Assembly: GCA_004154925.1 (NCBI GenBank)
Contig: QJNS01000316.1
Span: forward strand, 1 to 64,000
Direction: 5' to 3'
DNA length: 64,000 nt
From: Monosporascus cannonballus
Lineage: Eukaryota > Ascomycota > Sordariomycetes > Xylariales
Part shown: positions 51,957 through 63,400 of the stretch, piece after piece
Position numbering within the stretch: the first letter of the stretch is position 1
How the letters are laid out: each line of letters begins with the position of its first letter
Made by a program: the position numbers and the translations under genes
The notes under the pieces: model-generated
The model's input: only the letters and a program-made list of their open reading frames with translations
Told to the model about the DNA's origin: nothing
Databases searched by the model: none

Positions 51957-52024
51957 TAACGGAATATATATGTTTCGATCAGAAGGTGACTTTTCTGTAT
52001 TTGGTGTGCTATAGCACACCTGGC
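51957..52024 (-). repeat. Right terminal inverted repeat of the pogo-like element
   Basis: Minus strand starts GCCAGGTGTGCTATAGCACA. Contains the perfect palindrome GTGTGCTATAGCACAC. Less mutated than the left copy. Confidence 0.7.
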
Positions 52025-52238
52025 TAGCTGACACCAGTAAGTTGGTAATCCTGCTTACTGGCTTACCACTAGTAAATTGGTGATCCGGCTTACTGGCTTA
52101 CCACCAGTAAGTTGGTAATCCGGCTCACTAGCTTACCACCTGTGAGTTAGTGATCCATCACGTGACCTGACCGACTTGGTTCCTTGGCTGTCCCTGTTGC
52201 GACCGTTTCTGGAGGCCGTATCCTGTTAGGTCGTAACA
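52025..52238 (-). repeat. Well-preserved U3 fragment of the A/F/C-type LTR
   Basis: Minus strand starts TGTTACGACCTAACAGG, with TCACGTGA near 52157 and about four 35-bp units (CTTACTGGTGGTAAGCCAGT-like). R and U5 are missing; it stops at AGCTAG next to the pogo-like end. Composition is normal, so this is the best guide in the window to the unmutated U3. Confidence 0.8.
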
Positions 52239-52512
52239 CTCAAATTGGGGTGGGGCGTGAAGGGGGGTGCTAACTTTTCGCTGCAGTAAAAGTGTTAGAC
52301 AAAAGGGGTTTAGTTAGAGTTTCGGTAAATGTGGACGTGATTCACAGGACCCAGACGCAAACCCGAAGAGGCCTTGAATAAATGGCTTTTCTTTGGTTTA
52401 ATCAAACCTGTAAGTAGTCTGAAGCCCAAGGGACGTCTCATGTTGCGCTAGATGACGGTCGAGACGGGCTGCGAATGAAAATATTTGGGAGCGCTGTGTA
52501 TGCCGATGTTAA
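52239..52512. other. Normal-composition spacer
   Basis: Balanced base composition, no recognised gene or repeat. It is an island between AT-rich blocks. Confidence 0.35.
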
Positions 52513-52755
52513 ATAACGCCCGTCGGGGCGTTGCTGGAGAACGCGTTGAAGTCATACCAGCAAAAGTATGAATCGGAAAAGGCTGAGCCTAACAGGAAAG
52601 CTATCTTTTGTAAACAACAGCTCCATTCCGCCTTAAAGGCAGCAGTCTTTCAATATGTTATGAATTATACCCGGAATGGGAATCGAGCCAATTGTTACGA
52701 CCTTGTCCACCGTAACAGCTCCAAGCGTATATATAGCTATAAGCACCAGGATTAG
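52513..52755 (+). other. Open stretch without a start codon, possibly an exon remnant
   Basis: Open from just after TAA at 52510 to TAG at 52753-52755, with no early ATG. It reads LENALKSYQQKYESEKAEP and HSALKAAVFQYVMNYTRNG, plausible protein-like composition with a helical character. I do not recognise the family. Its stop codon overlaps the start of the hAT-like terminus, so it may be host sequence cut by that element. Could be chance. Confidence 0.2.
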
Positions 52756-52830
52756 GGTTTGCACTACCCACCCACCCACGCTAAAATTTCCACCCACGAG
52801 TACCCACGGAGCAACTATCCGTGGGTACTC
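52753..52830 (+). mobile_element. hAT-like terminus with ACCCAC repeats and a perfect hairpin
   Basis: Starts TAGGGTTTGCACTACCCACC, followed by repeated ACCCAC motifs, then an inverted repeat GAGTACCCACGGA (52798-52810), a 7-base loop and TCCGTGGGTACTC (52818-52830). A TAGGG-type end with repeated short subterminal motifs is typical of hAT transposons. The other end was not found in the AT-rich DNA to the right. Confidence 0.4.
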
Positions 52831-55800
52831 AAAATGCTAAATAGTTAACCACCCACAAATACCTATTTATAATTTTTAATATTTATTACATAAATATAAG
52901 TAAATTCAAACTTATAAAAATAAAAATTTAAATAATATTAGGTTATATTTTATTAAGTATTTTTTGTAATATTAATACCTAAAAAAGAAATATTTAATTA
53001 TTATATTTAATCTTAATTATTATTTTTATAAATACAACGCCGTATAAATTTAAGTATTAAATAATATATTGATGATTTTCGTATATTAAGCCGTATTGAT
53101 TTAAAGATTAAATAAGATACTTATAACTTTCGTATATAAAGCTCTATTAAACAGTATATTAATTCTTTTTCAACTTTTTCAATTATTTAGCTTTAAGTTA
53201 TAAAAATATTTTAAAAATCCGATTTATTATATAATAATATAATTGTATATTTTTAATTACTAATGTAATACTTTGAGTATAAATATAATATAAATTTATA
53301 ATTATAAACGATGAATACGCAAATTATTACGTATAATGTTGATATAAATATAAAAATAGAAAAATAATAAATATAATTTGTATTATCTTTTATGGAATCT
53401 TTATAATTAACTCTTAAAATTTTAAATATATTTCGTTAAGAAAACTTTAATAATTTCGAATATAAATAGTTAATATAACGCTTTAAATATTATAACACTG
53501 GTATATAAAAAACCTACGAATTTTCCGAGTAATAATAGTTTAAATATAAAAAACTAAAATTGATAAAAAAAAGTAAAAAATTAATAAGGCCTAAAATATT
53601 TATTGGCGAGTTTTTATCGTTTTAGTTTTTTAATTTTACTAGTTTTTTCGTAAAAGGTTTTTTTCTTTTACACTAAATTTAACTTTTACCTTTAACCGTC
53701 TCTTTATTTTAAGATAGATATTTATATTTAGGGTTTTTAATTTACTAAAAATTACATACCTTTAAATGAAAATTAAAATATTCATTAATGCGCGGTTTAA
53801 TATATTAATTAGTATTAGTATTAACGTATAAATTATTAAGAAAGTTATAATTAAGAAATTTCTAGTTATATTTAAAAATTAAAAACCAAATTAAGTTAAT
53901 TAACTAATACTAATAAAAAATACATGATTTTACGAAATAGAATTACCTAAAATTTATTTAAATATATAGTTGTTTTACAAAAGTATTATTAATATAAATT
54001 CTATATCTATATACAATTAAAGATATATCATAAAGTTTGATACCACTTATTCATTTTTAATAAATAAATTCATTAATAATTTATTTATCTTATTTTAATA
54101 TATATTTTCAAATGAGTTAAAATATTTTTTTAAAATTCTTTTAATTTTCTTTTTCGTATTTTCATATATAAAATTATAATATTTCTAAAATTAATTTCTT
54201 TTCTAGCGCTTAAAAGCATTGAAAGTAGTAATAAATTAAATTTTTATTATGCGGTAATTGTATTATATATTTAAATCTTACTTCAAAATATAATTATATT
54301 TATCATTATTTCTCTCTTTAAAATATAATAAGTAAAAAATAAATTCAAAATTCTTAATTTCGTCGAAAATAAAAATAGAATAGATAATACTTAGTCTTTT
54401 TTTCTAAAACTTTCGTTGAAAAGTTTTTTTTCATTTTTTAAATATTTTACAAATTTAAGATATATATCGTTTTTAATATAGTTTTACCAAATACTAAATA
54501 ATAAATATTAATATACATTGAATATATAAAATATACTAAAAAATATATTTATATGTTAATTAAAGTTTCAATTTTTATATTTAAATCGTAGATTTTTGGC
54601 GTATTTTTAAAAAATAATTCAAAGTATATTTTTAAGTTATCTATTATCAAAAATTAACAAGAATATTATGAAAAGGAAAAAAGGCGAAAAAAAATAAATA
54701 GTTTTAAGCAATTTTAATTTTATTAAATAGATGTCTTTTAAGAAAACTTTAATTAATATATTATTTCTAATATTATTTTATTATTATATTTTTATATTCT
54801 TTTTAAAAACATTCAATGGATTATTAAAAAAACATTACTTTTAAAACTTTAATTTCAAAATGTTTTTTATTTGTTTAAACGAGTTTACTTATCGAATATA
54901 ATAACCAAATATAATCAAATATAATCAAATAAAAATATTTATAAAAGAACACAAAGAAATGTAAAAGAATATAAAAGAATATAAAAGAATATAAAAGAAT
55001 ATAAAAGAATATAAAAGAATATAAAAGAATATAAAGGAATATAAAGGAATGTGAAAGAAATATACTGGAATTTAAATTTACATAGAACTAAAATAATATG
55101 TATTATTTTGAAATCTTTTTATAATATAATATTAATACTTTGACAATATTATTTAACAGTTTGAAGTAATTTTTTAAAGTAAAATTATAATATGTTAATA
55201 AAAATTCGATTTTATAAATTAGGTTTCCTATTTATAAAAATTGCTTGTTATTATTTAAATTCCAAAACATATAATTATAATATACGTTTTTAAATATAAA
55301 ACAGCCTAGTGATAAAAGAAATTAATTGTTAAATATTAATTAAATAATTAATAATACTGGAATTTTTGAAGTAATTTCGAAATTAATTGGTTTTTTATAA
55401 TATATATAATTTTAGTTTATATGTTTTAATTATTTAATTGGGATTAATATATAAACAACGGAAACGTAACGAACTTTTATATTCAAGATAATTTATATAG
55501 AATTATAATTATTGAAAAAAGAATTAAAAATTATATTTACGTATTTAAATAATTATAAATATTTAATATTAAAATTAACAGATTTACTAAATTACATATT
55601 TTAAATCACCAAAAAAGTTAATACGAAAGTTAATATATTTTTATTATAATGCGACTCATAATATTAAACTTGATATTTTTAATTTATTTTTTTCAAGTTT
55701 TTAAACGTTTAATTTATTTAATTCTTAATTTTTAAGAAAACGGCTTATAAATACTTTAAAAAATAAGAAGAATAATAAGTACAATTGATTTTATTTAAAT

Positions 55801-56530
55801 ATTTTGATTTTTGCTAATTTTCTATATATTTTAAAATAATTTATACTAAGATATAATTCATTATTCTTTTTAATAATTTAAATCTTTATTCGTATATTTA
55901 AAGTATTTATTAAAAAGTACCTAAATATTGAATTATAATGAACAATTTAAATACACATATTTTTAAAGTATAAGATTCGAAAACCATATTTTATAACTTT
56001 AGCTATAAAATGTTAATTTCATATTTTTAATATATTTTAAACAAAACAAATTGGAAAATTTATGAATAAAATATTAATACGTGATGTATTTATAAATAAT
56101 TTAAAATAGAATAAAAATTAAATACAACTTTACTTTTCTTTTAATTAAAAATAATTTTTAAATAATAAATATTATAATAATACAAATAATATTGAATTTA
56201 TATTTAAGGCGTTATTTTTAATAAGATTTCTAATTATTTCTTTTCTATATCGAGTTATGTATTAAATTATCGAGTTAAATATAAAAGTGTTTATTAATTA
56301 ATTTATGTTTAAAATTATATTATAAAGTTAGTTTTATTAATTTTAAAAACTTTATTGTAATATTTTAAAAACAAATACTTATTTATATTATAAATTAAAT
56401 TAATAAGAAATAATTATATATAACGTACTATATACATAAGCTGAATATATAAATAAATTGGATTATTTTAACAATTTTATTGTCCGACTTGAATTACTTA
56501 TTTTTCAATAATTACAATATAGAACAGCTT
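52831..56530. other. AT-rich DNA without readable coding
   Basis: About 3.7 kb, more AT-rich and poorer in CpG than the retrotransposon block. No transposase, LTR or other frame could be read. It may be the decayed body of the hAT-like element or older repeats. Contains the minisatellite at 54961-55060. Confidence 0.4.
54961..55060 (+). repeat. 10-bp minisatellite (ATAAAAGAAT)
   Basis: Nine to ten units in perfect 10-bp register: one GTAAAAGAAT, six ATAAAAGAAT, two ATAAAGGAAT, then a diverged unit. Purine-rich on this strand. Confidence 0.9.
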
Positions 56531-56539
56531 ACAAAAAAC

Positions 56540-58130
56540 TCAAAAATGAAGCTAGCCGTCTAGGGTAAGAAAACTAACCCGAAAATTGATTATAAAAAGC
56601 TTAATTCTATTTATAATATTCCATATTTTACTTTAAAAACGCGATATAACGATATACGCGCTCTAGCCGATATTATTTCTTCTTTATAAAAGTTAACGCC
56701 GATCGAAAAAAAATTGGTTATTAAAAAATTCCTTAACCTAAATACGTAAACGTTTCTTATCCGGCTTCAGTACGTTAAAAATATAGCAAATTTGCTATTT
56801 ATATAACGCATCGCAAAAGGCGTTAAAATTAACTAAGTATTTAACTTTATTAAACGGCCAAAAAATTAAAATGCGTTTAAATCGACCGATAAATTACTAA
56901 AAGATTTTATGCGAAGATATAACAATATTTCGAAAGTAATTTAAAGTTATCCAAACTATAATTGCAAAATATAATATCGCAAAAAAGGATATTTACAACT
57001 TCGACGACACGGGAATTTTAATAAGATATTTTATAATAATAAATATAATTATTACTAACGGTAAAAAACATAAAATACCTAAATAACCGTAGTAAAGAAA
57101 TCGGGAAGATTTTATAATAATATAAGCTGTTAACTTTTAAAGCTTGGTTTTAACCCTATTTATTATCCTTATTAGAAAAAACTACCTTTTTCGCTAGTTT
57201 GCTAATAATCTATTTTTACCCAATTAAAGGTTTACTGTAAGCGAAAATGGTTGAATAACAAATAAACTGAATTTAAAATAGATTAAACATTTCGACAAAT
57301 ATATTAAAACACGTATCAAAAATTCGAAACGTCTTTTTGTCCTCGACGGTTACGAAAACTATTATTCGATCGAATTCGAAAATTACTGTACGAATAACAA
57401 AATAATTACGCTTTATATATTTGCTTATTTTTTTATCGATTTTAACCTTTCGATATATCTTACTTTTCCGTATTAAAACGCGCCTATTCGCTATATATCG
57501 AAAATCTTATAAGGCAATACATTACCTATATCGCCAAAAAGAATTTTATCGCCGGTTTCTGCAATACGTTCAAACTATTATAATAACTAATAATATCAAA
57601 TCCGAATTCGTAAACACGAGACTTATTTCATTCGATCCTAATTACGTTCTTTTCTAGCTAAAAGTTTTAATTATACCTATATTAACCGTTTTGCTATTTA
57701 CTTTTGCCAACTTTATTATTTTCTTATCTGTAAAATCCTTTAGAAATATTTTTAAAACAACTTAACGAAAACGTTATTTGCAAAAAAAAAATTACCAACG
57801 TACCTCTTTAATAAAAATAATTAAATCGGTTAATTTTTTAATAAAGAGCAACTTAATACTTTTGTACGAAATAGCTTTTCTTCGAAAAGAAAATAATTAC
57901 CTTCGCGAAATGAATTACGTTTTTAATAAACGTCGAAAAATCAAAAATATAATTTTTTAAAAACAATTTTTTATAAAAAATATATACTTTTATAACCATA
58001 AAAAGAGGTAATAATAAATAATCGCAAGTAAAAGTAACTAAAAATATTTATTATAAAAAGGTTTAAAGAAAAAAACGGAAATATAACTTTTATAGCAAAC
58101 TCGAACATAATATGCCTACTTTTAAAAAAG
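56540..58130 (+). pseudogene. Second Fot1/pogo-type transposase relic
   Basis: Plus-strand fragments in the expected order: NPKN/LSKAQF near the start, an HTH/CENP-B part (NFIKR near 56840, then a CEDI-like stretch near 56905), IYNFDDTGI near 57000 (first catalytic Asp), SENG near 57240, IKHFDKYIKTR near 57285, then LDGYENYYSIEFENYC near 57340-57385 (second catalytic Asp, followed by the expected NNKIITL), then HYLYRQKEFYRRFL and a FDP motif near 57630. Stops and frame changes are frequent. Plus strand, opposite to the relic at 39074. Terminal repeats were not identified. Confidence 0.7.
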
Positions 58131-58457
58131 CTATAAATATATTTAATAATAAAAAGTCAGATTAAATTAAATTAAATTATTATATAATAAATATTTTATT
58201 TAAATTTATTATTACAAATTATTTAATAATATTTCGCTTTTTAATATATTTACTTTATTAATATATTAAATTATTTAATAATTAAAAATCGAAAATTTAA
58301 AATTTTAATTATATAATACTAAAATAAATAAAATTTAAAAATATTATTAAAATAAATATATAGATTAAAATTTTTAAATTTATATATAATTTTAATAATT
58401 TATTTTATATATTTTTCATTATAAATGTTTTAATTAATATAAACTTTTATTATTTTT

Positions 58458-58835
58458 TGTTACGACCCAACCCAAGATTGGCCACGAAAACGGTCGGACC
58501 CACAAAAAAGAGTTACGTGATTTGGATCTCTCTTAGTATCAAGATCTAAATAAATTTATATAGAACTAACCGAATCTAATAATATTGGATTTTTAATAGC
58601 GTTAAAATCCAATAACGATCTAATTAATTTATGAAGATATATACGCTTATTAATTCCATAATTTAGATAGCTTTAGCTTGCAATAATTAATTATAATATC
58701 GTTACCCAAAACGCCTTTGGTATTACGAAACGTAATACGTTATTATATCTATTATTCAGATTCCCATGATACTTTTGCTAACATAAACCCGTCGACTTAA
58801 GGTTTAATAATTGGTTAAACCGTTTAGCCGTTATA
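58458..58835 (+). repeat. Element G 5' LTR
   Basis: TGTTACGACCCAACCCAAGA to GCCGTTATA. U3 without tandem 35-36 bp units. Followed by CGTTACAAGCT, a candidate primer-binding site. Confidence 0.85.
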
Positions 58836-59079
58836 CGTTACAAGCTTTTGTTCAGTAATACCGTCAAATTCTGAACAATATTTAATACTGTCAAAATATT
58901 AATTAGCATTTAGAAAACCCTTATTTAGCAGCTTTAGGCTCGAATTCGGGAGCTGGAAAAAGAAATTCGACAATTTAGGGCTACGCCTGCCTAACCTTTT
59001 TTCGTTCGTATAAAGCCGAAAAAACCAGAACCCTACGATAAAAAAGGTAATTCTTAGACATTCTTAACTTAGGCACGAG

Positions 59080-59760
59080 TTTACTTTCGTTTTTTAGATT
59101 TTAGCGACCCAGCGGATATGGTTTTAATAGTAAGAATATGCCTAACAGAAAATACGGCTAATTGGTTTAAGCCTATTATAAGAAACTTTTTAGAAATAGG
59201 AAAAACAAATAAGAAGGATTTTATTAACGAGATTTTTTCGATTTACATTAATTTCGAAAATAAAGTACGCGATAATTTCGGCAATCCGGATAAAAAACGA
59301 TTTACGACTTAATAACTTTTATAATTCCGACAAAAAAAACCCGCGTCCAAATACGCCGTAACCTTTAAAAGTTTTGCAGCTAAAGCGGAATGGGAAAACG
59401 ATAAAACCGATACCTTTATCGATATGTTTTATAAAAAGCTGAAAAATAATATAAAAGATAAAATTATTCGGATCGAACGACCAGTTATCCTGGACCGGTA
59501 TATAGTAAAGGTAATTAAGATTAATAATCGACAGTTTGAAAAACGATAAGAGAAAAAAGGATAATATGCCTTATGTTCGGGATATAAGTCCAATTAGGAG
59601 AAAAAACGAGACGTACCTTTTATTTTTTATGGAACGGCGCCAGGATTTATGGAATTTGGCGTTACTTATAAACAAGATTGAAGCCAGATTAAATGCTTTA
59701 ATTACGGCAAAATGGGACATAAGGCTTATAAATATAAAAAATTCAAAAAATTACGATAAG
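59080..59760 (+). pseudogene. Gag relic of element G
   Basis: Capsid-like phrase WFKPIIRNFLE and FENKVRDNFGNPDKKR (59118-59312), then GKMGHKAYK at about 59706. This is a CX2CX4HX4C zinc knuckle (59694-59735) in which the second and last Cys codons now read Tyr (TGT to TAT, a G-to-A change). It is the best preserved gag in the window but is split over several frames. Confidence 0.75.
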
Positions 59761-60018
59761 ATAATTGGACCCTTATACCGGAAGGATAACCTAGGAATAA
59801 TTAAGGAAATAATAGCAAGGCCATTAACATAATCCAAGCTAAGTACGCATTAGGCTTTAAGCAAGAAATCCAGTTAAGCCCATCCCGATAAGAGATTCGA
59901 TAAGGAATGCGAAAAACCAGGAAATTGGTTCGATAGGCATTATGAACATAATAAAAAGCATTATAAGGATAATTATACAAATACCGGAATTAAATAGAAA
60001 AACTTTGCCCCGGAATAC

Positions 60019-60455
60019 TGTTACAGGAACAGGGGTTCCTGCCTCGAGGAGACCAACCTTTAAGGCCTAGCGCGGACCTGTCACGGCTAAACCCCGGACA
60101 GAGAAGCTTGGCTCTTAAGGTGATCTAGTTGATCTAGGTAATCTAAGTGATCTGGACCAGATCACATAGATCACATAGATCACGTAGATCCACGACACAC
60201 TCACTTTAAGAATTGGGATATATAATGGACCGATCTCTCATATAAATAGCACCTACTTAGTTTCGCTCCTTAGCTATCAATCTAAGCTCTCAGTTCAGAG
60301 GCAACTGCACCGCTCTCTAATTGAGGGAAGAGTACTTAAATCTCTTTAACGAACAGACTACTGAATCATTCCTCGCCCTATTATTACCTGCAAATCAAGA
60401 CCCTATTTCGGATACTGCCCATACCTTCAGGTGGATGTATGGCAGGTTCGTTACA
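60019..60455 (+). mobile_element. Unmutated solo LTR of a different family
   Basis: 437 bp, TGTTACAGGAACAGG to GGTTCGTTACA, flanked by AATAC (60014-60018, 60456-60460). In element F the same place reads uninterrupted (GGAATACCCGATCG at about 45510), confirming an insertion. Normal composition, a TATATAATGG/TATAAATAG promoter-like part near 60220-60250, and internal GATCTA-type repeats with an inverted GATCTGG...CCAGATC near 60150. The open frame 60321-60521 spans the LTR end and is not a gene. No internal region remains, so two LTRs recombined. Superfamily (copia or gypsy) undecided. Confidence 0.85.
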
Positions 60456-60460
60456 AATAC

Positions 60461-63400
60461 CCGATCGATACGGCAAAATGCATACTGTATATTGTTGATA
60501 ACGAAAATATCTCGCCCATAAAAAATGGAAATAACATATTTACGCATAAATTACCCGTATGTACTATAAGGGATTCGATTTTCCAAATCGAACCGGGTAT
60601 AACAAAATAACGAATAATGGTATCGATAGTTTCGAATTATAACCCCAGGAAATGTCCAATAACTGGCCGAAGTAAAGAGCTAGCCCGAAAAAAAGTAATA
60701 CTCGTAGGAAAACCCCTTTTGTCATTATGGATAATGTAATTACCAAACGGAAAAAAAATTAATCCAGCGTACGGTAAAAAAACATTATCAAAAAGTTATT
60801 ACGGATTTCCATTTTTAATTGGTATTTATTACAAATCCTTACGAAAAAAAGGTTATTAAGGAAAAAATACGTCAGTTTACAGAAAATCTTTAAAATAATA
60901 GCTATAACGACGTATAATATGATGTAATCGTAAACATAAAAAAACAGATTATTCGATAAAAAAGAAATTACAAAAAAATTAAAAATAATTAATACGGCTC
61001 GAAAGAATAGTATGCCGACAATAACGACAAATATAGCAGCTTAACGCGTTAAACGAAAAAATATAAGCAAAGCTTGACCGATTCGAACAAAAGTTAAAAA
61101 AAAATTACCTGTAAAAAAGCTGCAGAATAACGAAACCCAAAGGAATTAAAGGGAATTCCCGAAAAAAGCTTTAAACGCGACGATAGAAAACGTTACTAAC
61201 CTTATTATTTTAGATATACGAATCGGAACGTATTGGTATACCGCAATAGTAAACTGCGGAGCTCTAGGCGGAAATTATATTGCACTTAATATGGTTAATA
61301 AATTTAAACTGTTATAGAAATATAAGTTAAAACCTTATATAGCGACGAATGCCGAAAATTAGGAATTTGCTTACGATAACGGAAAAATTATACGCAAAAT
61401 TAATTACTTCGAGATTTTTGTCTAAGGACGATACCAGATAGTTAATTTCGATATCGTTCCATTCGGAAATTACGATATAATCTTAGGATTACCATAGATA
61501 CGCCAATACGGAATCTTGATTAACGGCGGAACTGGTCAGATAAAATTCGTTTTATTTTTTATTAATAAATAAAAAACGAAAAAATTAAAATTTTAACATT
61601 CGATCGATAATAATAACGAATACAAATATAAGGATACGATAAATATCTTATTACTTAAAGGAACAAAATATAAAAAAAACGGGCATTAAAAAATACAATG
61701 CATTATTATTATTATTAAAGCAAAACTTAAGTAATTAAATAACGATTTAAAATAACAAAAATAATAGCCCAAAAAGTTAGAAAACTTAATTAATATATTA
61801 TTATAATATTATAAATACGAATAGTTTTTTAGAAAAAAGCTCGACATAAAATTACCGGAATATAACGAATAAAATTACGAAATAATCCTTAAAAAAGGAT
61901 CTTTAACGAAGTTTTACCTTATTTATAACCTTAGCAAAAAAAGAATACGTATTTTTAAAAAAAATACTAAAAAAATCGGCTATAAAAAGGATAAATTCGA
62001 CTTTCGAAATTATCAGCAGAATACCTTATATTTTTCGTACCTAAAAAAAATGGGAAATTACGACTTATAGTTAACTATCGACAACTGAACGATATTATTA
62101 TTAAAGATCGAATACTGTTATCTTTAATTACGGAAATAAAAAACCGATTTTACGGAGTTAAATAGTTTATAATATTCGATTTCCGAAATAAATATAATTT
62201 TATTAAGATTAAAAAAAATACGAATGGAAAATAACTTTTAGAACGAAATACGGATTATTTAAGTATTTGGTTATATTAATAGGATTTACGAACGTATTAG
62301 TAACTTTTTAACGGATGGTAAATTACGTATTATAAAAATATTTTGATATTTTCGTCGTTTGCTATCTCAACGATATTCTTATTTTTTTAAAAAATAAAAA
62401 AATATACGTAAGATACGTTTATAAGATTTTTTAAGCTTTATAAAACGTAAAATTATTTATTAACGCAAAAAAAAATTAGTTTTATACATAAAAAATAAAA
62501 TATCTAGGATATATTATTACCTTAGGATATATTAGAATAAACCTTAAGAAAATCGCTGCAGTTACAAAATAACAAACGGTAACCACGGTCAAAAAGGTAT
62601 AAACATTTCTTGGATTCGCCAATTACTACAGGAAGTTTATTCGAAATTTTAGCAAGATAACCATATTTCTAACAAATCTTACGAAAAAAAAAAGAATTTA
62701 AATAGACGCCAAATACGGAAAAAGCATTTTAGGTTATTAAGAATGTAATTATTAACGAACTAATACTAGTTATATATGATTTAAACTATCCCGTTAAATT
62801 AAAAACCGATATTTCGAATTACGCGTTAGGCATAGTAATCGGATAACGAGATAATTAAGGCAAAATGCACCTTATTGCATTTTTTTCGTACAAATTAAAA
62901 AGAGCCGAATTTAATTACGGCATTCCAAATAAGGAATTTATGGCTATTGTTATGGCATTTCGGGAATTTAGGCATTTCTTAAAGGGAAGCTTGTACCAGG
63001 TTAAAATTTATTCGGATTATTAAAATTTTACCCGATTTACCACGACCAGAGAACTTATAAAACGATAATTAAGATATGCAGAAAAATTAGCGAATTTCGA
63101 TTTCGTTATTATTTATAAGAAAGAATTAGAAAATGGCAAAGCAAATATTTTAAGCAGGCGATTAAACCTTGAAAAGAAATTAGTTAAAGTTAGTTATACG
63201 ATTTTTGATATTATTATAAAAAGATATTTACGCCTACGACAAATTACGACGATTCGGGTAATACCTTTTGATATACATCAAAGAATTTAGCAGTATAACG
63301 ACAATTTTCTAAAAAATTAAAAAACAAATAAAACACAAATTCTAGAAAAATACCAGAAAAATCTAGTACGAAAAATATACGAACATTAATTACATAAATA

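Larger units (their letters stand above)
13891..52024 (-). mobile_element. Fot1/pogo-type DNA transposon shattered by nested LTR elements
   Basis: The two ends are inverted copies: GCCAAGTGTGCTATAACACA at 13891 and, on the minus strand from 52024, GCCAGGTGTGCTATAGCACA. Similarity continues for about 68 bp, and each end is flanked by TA (13889-13890, 52025-52026), the target duplication of Tc1/mariner/pogo elements. The non-retroelement pieces inside (13891-14711, 28406-28472, 39074-39589, 51589-52024) total about 1.84 kb, near the usual size of a Fot1-like element. The piece at 39074-39589 holds transposase remains reading right to left. Everything else is inserted LTR retrotransposons. The left part shows no clear transposase C-terminus, so joining both ends into one element is inference. 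Confidence 0.6.

Noticed and set aside
52797..52830. Hairpin as a transcription terminator
   Set aside because: Eukaryotic context and absence of an adjacent gene; its position beside ACCCAC repeats fits a transposon end better.
60321..60521. 66-codon frame with protein-like composition
   Set aside because: It crosses the border of the solo LTR into element G, so it cannot predate the insertion and has no family match.
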